A stretch of DNA of 8,463 bases, taken from Bacteroidales bacterium (GTDB lineage: Bacteria; Bacteroidota; Bacteroidia; Bacteroidales; VadinHA17). Shown piece by piece: positions 6,691 to 8,463 of the stretch. Numbering within the stretch: position 1 is the first letter of the stretch; each line of letters begins with the position of its first letter. The notes below the pieces were generated by a model. The model did not search any database. It was not told where the DNA came from and saw only the letters and a list, made by a program, of their open reading frames with translations. Location of the stretch: the NCBI GenBank assembly GCA_012514255.1, contig JAAZAP010000076.1:1-8463 (forward strand). The letters are read 5' to 3'. Made by a program: the position numbers and the translations under genes.

Positions 6691-6813
6691 TTGCCGGTGG
6701 CGGATTACTCGGCTCACTTCACTCGCCTCGTGAGCTCTCTCGCTCCGCTCGTTCGATTCGAACCGCCGTACCCGGTTTTGCAGACCGATGCCTAGCCACT
6801 CGGCCAACCGACC
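6691..6813 (-). pseudogene. Second tRNA-Cys copy, interrupted in the T loop by about 52 nt
   Basis: Positions 6755-6816 match 6599-6660 of the intact tRNA and its flank over 62 nt, offset 156: 5' acceptor arm, D arm, anticodon arm (GCA at 6781-6779), variable loop and the 5' half of the T arm. The 3' half of the T stem and most of the acceptor (AATCCGCCACCGG on the minus strand) occur at 6706-6696. About 52 extra nt lie between the halves. All stems could still pair, but the 3' acceptor arm is ACCGGCA, giving a wobble at pair 3 and a mismatch at pair 1, and the discriminator is A instead of U. It is therefore probably non-functional. A processed or spliced tRNA cannot be ruled out from sequence. 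The full span equals 71 + 52 nt. Confidence 0.8.
6704..6755. mobile_element. About 52-nt insertion in tRNA-Cys T loop, flanked by GATT direct repeats
   Basis: The insertion is bounded by GATT at 6703-6706 and 6755-6758, where the intact gene has a single GATT, so the exact ends are ambiguous. The 48-nt core (6707-6754) is GC-rich, pyrimidine-rich on the plus strand and full of CTCG/GCTC motifs. It contains an inverted repeat, GCTCAC (6712-6717) with GTGAGC (6730-6735), around a 12-nt loop. It is too short to encode anything. The duplication suggests a small transposed or palindromic element (inference). I cannot name a family. Confidence 0.5.
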
Positions 6814-6832
6814 ATTTCTCCAGTCGATGACT

Positions 6833-6850
6833 GTCCGCCAGCTGGCGGAC
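6833..6850. repeat. Perfect 18-nt palindrome in the tRNA-Cys leader
   Basis: GTCCGCCAGCTGGCGGAC is fully self-complementary. It lies between the putative tRNA promoter and the first tRNA copy, about 20 nt before that copy's 5' end. Just upstream on the minus strand (6858-6852) is GGTCGGT, identical to the tRNA 5' acceptor arm. The palindrome could be an interspersed repeat, a processing signal or a folded leader. Nothing in the sequence decides between these. Confidence 0.6.
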
Positions 6851-6868
6851 TACCGACCAATGCGGATA

Positions 6869-6898
6869 CAAAAATAATAAATTATTCAGACTTATCAA
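6869..6898 (-). promoter_or_regulatory. Bacteroidota-type promoter of the tRNA-Cys unit
   Basis: On the minus strand TATTTTTG (6876-6869) fits TAnnTTTG exactly. TTG lies at 6898-6896, and the 19-nt spacing is the consensus distance for the primary sigma factor of Bacteroidota. The region between is AT-rich. Transcription would begin near 6862, about 50 nt before the first tRNA copy. The promoter starts only about 20 nt past the SDR stop codon. Confidence 0.65.
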
Positions 6899-6917
6899 TA
6901 AAAGCAGATGCCGCCGC

Positions 6918-7730
6918 TCAATCAGGAAGAAGAGATTTCATCTGCTTGCTGATGAACCTGGTAGCATAGCCGGGACTGATCCTGTATAACAGGTTAAGGA
7001 ACTTTGAGTCCTTGCCCACCAGTATCCTGACCTTGTTCTTTTCCATGCCATCAATTATATCCTTCGCAGCTTCAGCAGCCGGCATGGGATTGAACTTTGA
7101 ACTGTCAACATCCCGCTTCCCCGATCCGGGAGCTTCAACACCTGAGTTTCTTGTAATTTCTGTTGCAATGGCCCCGGGAAAAACAATGGATACCCTGACC
7201 CCCGTGCCCAACAGTCCTGCATAAAGACCCTCGGTAAGCATTTTCACAGCTGCCTTGGATGCTCCGTAAACACACTGTCCCGGTACAGGCAGGAAGCCCC
7301 CCATACTGGAGACATTGACAATATGTGCTTCGGGGCGATTTCTGAAAGTAGCCAGAAATGCCTTGACCATGTAAAGGGTCCCGAAGAAATTAACATCCAT
7401 CACCTTCTCTGCAACCTCAAAGTTAAGGTCTCTCAACCGGACAAAAGGCTGTATGATCCCGGCATTGTTAATCAGTCCGTCCACTGACCCGTGAATTGCT
7501 GCAACCTCTTCCGGCAGCCGGGCAACAGCCTTTTCATCGGTGATATTCATAACATGTACCGATAATCGCTCAGCCCTGCTTCCTGCCAGATTCCCGGTCT
7601 CATTCAGTGCAGCCTCATTGATATCAACTGCTGCCACCCTGGCACCCCTGTCAAGAAGGTTCAATACCAGCTCACGACCAATGCCATTACCGCCTCCGGT
7701 AACTACTATTGTCTTGCCTTCTACTTTCAT
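6918..7730 (-). CDS. Classical short-chain dehydrogenase/reductase (SDR)
   Basis: The product is a 270-residue cytosolic-type oxidoreductase with a Rossmann fold. The cofactor motif TGGGNGIG is at 11-18. Asp36 at the end of beta-strand 2 (VAAVDIN) suggests NAD(H) over NADP(H). NNAG is at 88-91. The expected catalytic tetrad is N114 (MDVNFFG), S142 (VNVSSMGG), Y155 and K159 (YGASK). The usual PG follows at 185-186 (VFPGAIATEI). The C-terminal segment (about 215-270) is basic and hydrophobic (NLLYRISPGYATRFISKQMKSLL) and could touch a membrane or a lipid-like substrate (inference). The family reduces or oxidises alcohols and ketones on many substrates, so no specific reaction can be assigned. 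The ATG at 7730 fits the family start (MKVEGKTIVVTGG). It follows the SPFH gene on the same strand, but a strong terminator lies between, so it should have its own promoter, which I could not identify. Confidence 0.93.
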   Translation of the reverse strand: MKVEGKTIVVTGGGNGIGRELVLNLLDRGARVAAVDINEAALNETGNLAGSRAERLSVHVMNITDEKAVARLPEEVAAIHGSVDGLINNAGIIQPFVRLRDLNFEVAEKVMDVNFFGTLYMVKAFLATFRNRPEAHIVNVSSMGGFLPVPGQCVYGASKAAVKMLTEGLYAGLLGTGVRVSIVFPGAIATEITRNSGVEAPGSGKRDVDSSKFNPMPAAEAAKDIIDGMEKNKVRILVGKDSKFLNLLYRISPGYATRFISKQMKSLLPD

Positions 7731-7759
7731 ATTACGTTTGTTGTTTAGCGTTCTTTAAA

Positions 7760-7800
7760 CATAAAACAATGGCAGCTGCCTATTGTTCATCAGCTGCCAT
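7760..7800 (-). terminator. Rho-independent terminator downstream of the SPFH gene
   Basis: ATGGCAGCTG (7800-7791 on the minus strand) pairs perfectly with CAGCTGCCAT (7778-7769), a 10-bp stem with a 12-nt loop. TTGTTTTATG follows on the minus strand. It sits about 48 nt after the SPFH stop codon and 39 nt before the SDR start. Confidence 0.75.
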
Positions 7801-7847
7801 AGTACCTCCACAGAGGTTATCAGAACCAGTCAATTCCCGGGAACTGA

Positions 7848-8463
7848 TTATTTCTTCCCCAGCAACGGGGCAACCCCAGCCATCTCACCAATGACGTTGA
7901 CAAGATCACTCCCTTCAGGCACAACAACCTTGGTATTGTTCTGCAATGATGTCTCAAGAGCCTGCAGTTTCCTGAGTATCTGTGCATTACCAATAAAGTA
8001 CTTCTCTGCTGCCTCATTAACCAGCCTGATGGCCTCAGCTTCACCCTCAGCCTGCAGAATCTTAGCCTGCTTCAGTCCCTCTGCCTCCTTGATCTTGGCC
8101 CTCTTCACACCATCAGCTACAGTCTCGGTGGCGGAGGCCATGTCAATAGCAGCAATCTTTTCGTTCTCGGCCTTGACTACCTTGTTCATAGTCTCCTGTA
8201 CGTCCTTCGGCGGATCAATCTGTTTCAGCTCCGTGCGTACGATCTCAATTCCCCACCCCTGGGTCTCGGTATGCAGCGTACTGTACAGCTCGGCATTGAT
8301 CTTGCCACGCTCACTGTTGGCCGACTTCAATGTCAAGGTGCCGATGATGTTACGAAGCGTGGTGCGTGCCAGGTTCACAATCTGCCATCTGAAATTGTTA
8401 ACATTGTAGATTGAGCCCTTGACACTCTCCTCATCAGCCTTCACCCTGAAATAAACCTGTGCA
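7848..8463 (-). CDS. SPFH/band-7 (stomatin/prohibitin-like) membrane protein, C-terminal part, cut by window edge
   Basis: The open frame enters from the right edge and shows 204 residues up to the stop at 7848. A GTG at 8444 lies inside the domain and is not the start. Seen: the second half of an SPFH domain (AQVYFRVKADEE, NFRWQIVNLARTTLRNIIG, GWGIEIVRTELKQIDPPKDVQETMNKVVKAE). The IDPP-DVQ-MNK-KAE pattern at visible residues 82-99 is a stomatin/QmcA hallmark. An Ala/Glu/Lys-rich coiled coil follows (about 95-170, with KEAEGLKQAKILQAEGEAEAIRLVNEA), then a short tail ending GVAPLLGKK. Proteins of this type form large membrane-anchored cages or microdomains and often pair with an NfeD protein or membrane proteases. 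The N-terminal anchor and any partner gene lie outside the window. A strong terminator follows, so this is the last gene of its transcript. Confidence 0.92.
   Translation of the reverse strand, partial: AQVYFRVKADEESVKGSIYNVNNFRWQIVNLARTTLRNIIGTLTLKSANSERGKINAELYSTLHTETQGWGIEIVRTELKQIDPPKDVQETMNKVVKAENEKIAAIDMASATETVADGVKRAKIKEAEGLKQAKILQAEGEAEAIRLVNEAAEKYFIGNAQILRKLQALETSLQNNTKVVVPEGSDLVNVIGEMAGVAPLLGKK

Noticed and set aside
6284..6733. Open frames on both strands through the 108-nt repeats (149, 85 and 112 codons)
   Set aside because: They stay open because the repeat offset is a multiple of three. They translate hairpins, terminator T-runs and antisense tRNA, and show internal repetition only from the DNA duplication. 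No signal of a real protein.
7783..7812. Mini-frame on the minus strand (MAADEQ) preceded by GGAGG
   Set aside because: Only six codons, and it overlaps the loop and left arm of the SPFH terminator. Most likely coincidence.
7834..7843. TTCCCGGGAA palindrome overlapping the region just after the SPFH stop
   Set aside because: A 10-nt palindrome is easily due to chance, and no T-run or second copy supports a function.
7783..8409. 208-codon plus-strand frame
   Set aside because: Antisense shadow of the SPFH coding region, whose coiled-coil codon pattern keeps the opposite strand open. The minus-strand product has clear family motifs.

Overview
The window looks like a chromosome segment of a Bacteroidota bacterium, probably Bacteroidales or Marinilabiliales-like and of moderate GC. 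The clues are secreted proteins with short signal peptides ending in -AQ, weak or absent Shine-Dalgarno sequences, several promoter candidates of the TAnnTTTG (-7) type with a TTG-like -33 element, and a secreted prolyl-peptidase repertoire typical of the phylum. The genus cannot be told from the sequence.

Layout. Positions 1-2048 (minus strand) hold the 5' part of a secreted S9 (DPP IV-like) peptidase and, upstream of it, an APC-superfamily amino acid permease. Between them lies a 30/17-nt compound tandem repeat that begins inside the last codons of the permease. A 235-bp divergent intergenic region with three copies of an AAAGCGAT motif separates the permease from a small secreted protein of unknown function (2284-2871, plus). 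Converging on it is a glutamate/aspartate-type DAACS symporter (2924-4144, minus). After another divergent intergenic region comes a secreted S15 Xaa-Pro dipeptidyl-peptidase (4374-6296, plus).

Positions 6297-6917 hold no protein gene but are dense in structure. They contain two tandem copies of a 106-108-nt unit, each with a terminator-like hairpin, then (minus strand) a tRNA terminator, an intact tRNA-Cys, and a second tRNA-Cys copy interrupted in its T loop by about 52 nt. Upstream of that copy are an 18-nt perfect palindrome and a good Bacteroidota promoter. Last come a classical SDR oxidoreductase (6918-7730, minus), a terminator, and the C-terminal two-thirds or so of an SPFH/band-7 (stomatin-like) protein that runs off the right edge.

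How the genes may work together (inference). Two exported proline-specific dipeptidyl peptidases, an amino acid permease and an acidic amino acid symporter lie together, which suggests growth on proline-rich peptides. They are not one operon: strands alternate and each has its own upstream region. The tRNA, SDR and SPFH genes have no evident link to that theme.

I found no CRISPR array, complete insertion sequence, defence cassette or phage gene. The most unusual feature is the tRNA-Cys pair with its T-loop insertion and surrounding repeats.
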